Below the pieces are notes generated by a model, which saw only the letters and a program-made list of their open reading frames with translations, was not told the DNA's origin and made no database searches. From an uncultured Deefgea sp. (GTDB taxonomy: Bacteria > Pseudomonadota > Gammaproteobacteria > Burkholderiales > Chitinibacteraceae), in NCBI RefSeq assembly GCF_947072475.1, contig NZ_CAMTIA010000008.1:22486-86485 (forward strand): a stretch of 64,000 bases of DNA. The letters are read 5' to 3'. Both the position numbers and the translations under genes were made by a program. Below, in pieces: positions 63,079-64,000 of the stretch; the stretch's first letter is position 1; every line of letters begins with the position of its first letter.

Positions 63079-64000
63079 TTAAGCGTCCAACCCCTGTTCG
63101 GCTAATTCAGCAGCGCGTAGTACTGCGCGGGCTTTGTTGAGCGTTTCTTGCCATTCGCTTTGCGGTACAGAGTCGGCCACAATGCCGGCGCCGGCTTGCA
63201 TATACAGCGTTTGGTTTTTAACCACTGCGGTGCGCAGCGCAATGGCGACATCCATATCGCCGTTAAAGCCCAGATAACCCACTGCGCCGGAATAAACACC
63301 GCGCTTAGTCGGTTCCAACTCATCAATGATTTCCATGGCCCGCACTTTGGGCGCACCAGATACCGTGCCCGCTGGGAAGGTGGCTTTAAGTACGTCAATC
63401 GCGCTGAGTTTGGGTTTGAGCTTGGCTTCGACGCTCGACACAATGTGCATCACGTGGGAGTAGCGCTCAACAATCATTTTGTCGACGAGTTTGACCGAGC
63501 CAGTTTGTGCCACGCGACCGGCGTCGTTGCGGCCCAAATCAATCAGCATCACGTGTTCGGCGATTTCTTTTTCGTCAGCGAGTAGCTCTTGCTCGAGCGC
63601 GAGATCTTCTGCGCGATCTTTGCCCCGGGTGCGCGTACCGGCAATGGGGCGCACAGTCACGGTGTCGTCTTCAAGTCGCACCAAAATTTCTGGCGACGCG
63701 CCAACAATTTGCATATCGCCAAAATCGTAATAAAACATATACGGCGATGGGTTAATACTGCGCAAAGAGCGATATAAGGACATCGCCGAGGCGTGCATCG
63801 GCGCACTCATGCGTTGCGCCAGCACCACCTGCATCACATCGCCCTCTTTGATGTAATCTTTGGCTTTGAGTACGGCCGCTTTAAACGGCGCTTCGCCAAA
63901 TTCAGACACCGGCACACCCACATTGCCAGTCGGTTAAGAGAGCGCCATATTGGCCGGCTCACGTAATTTCATTCGTAATTGATGAATGCGTGCGCTGGCG
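63079..64000 (-). pseudogene. trpE: Anthranilate synthase component I, interrupted by an in-frame stop (5' part outside window)
   Basis: TrpE converts chorismate to anthranilate with ammonia from TrpG. The C-terminal chorismate-binding domain is intact: [70 protein letters not shown] and [10 protein letters not shown]. At 63934-63936 the frame has TAA. The residues before it (KLREPANMALS) and after it ([17 protein letters not shown]) are both in the normal TrpE frame, so a single CAA to TAA change would explain it. A GTG at 63921 could restart a 280-residue fragment. It is either a real nonsense mutation or a sequencing error. Confidence 0.85.

Overview
The window reads as chromosomal DNA of a betaproteobacterium, most likely from the Neisseriales (Chitinibacter/Deefgea-like). 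That placement is an inference from protein similarity and from the compact TCA-cycle cluster sdhCDAB-sdhE-gltA-sucAB-lpdA-sucCD. Most of the content is ordinary core metabolism, but the gaps inside operons are unusually rich in short repeats and inserted genes.

Layout. 1-2140: 3' end of a DbpA-type RNA helicase and a DUF445 membrane protein. 2436-7462: a tandem glycine riboswitch followed by gcvT-gcvH-gcvP. 7.7-10.1 kb: a predicted outer-membrane protein, a GNAT acetyltransferase and a 700-bp gene-free repeat region. 10.07-13.0 kb (minus strand): a GbsR/MarR-type regulator, cydA and cydB (bd-type oxidase with a short Q loop). 13.2-26.2 kb: cobalamin riboswitch, btuB, cbiB, cobD, a signal-less BtuF-like protein, cobO, a HEPN-like/CbiA fusion, btuF, btuC, btuD and a cobQ broken by a 760-bp tandem duplication. 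26.3-30.7 kb: chemotaxis receptor, tRNA-Thr, ProQ-family protein, mdh and a GntR regulator. 30.8-43.7 kb: TCA-cycle cluster. 43.9-50.0 kb: YqjD/YqjE/YqjK-like envelope genes, cysM, a PHP phosphatase, a Sua5/YciO protein, a site-2 protease, a small membrane protein, scpA and scpB. 50.2-59.2 kb: a GGDEF/EAL protein, mltB, hrcA, nadK, recN and a TadA-phosphatase fusion. 59.4-64.0 kb (minus strand): trpE-trpG-trpD-trpC, with every intergenic gap filled by inserted DNA.

Most interesting points. (1) Three units share one architecture: three copies of an octamer close to RCGCAGAG plus AAA at one end, and the same array inverted at the other end. One unit (62635-63072) carries a GxxExxY/PD-(D/E)xK nuclease-like gene. 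The other two (4372-4539 and 61894-62039) are gene-free, like MITE derivatives, and all three have the same end polarity. This looks like a small mobile or RNA-hairpin system targeted to gaps inside operons. (2) An AT-rich HEPN-like domain is fused in frame to the N terminus of CbiA, and a ribosome-binding site plus TTG inside the fusion could still start CbiA alone. (3) cobQ carries an apparently perfect 760-bp tandem duplication that shifts the frame. (4) trpE has an in-frame TAA. (5) TadA is fused to a tyrosine-phosphatase domain. (6) The btuB ribosome-binding site repeats nine bases of the upstream riboswitch B12 box, which suggests a simple switching mechanism.
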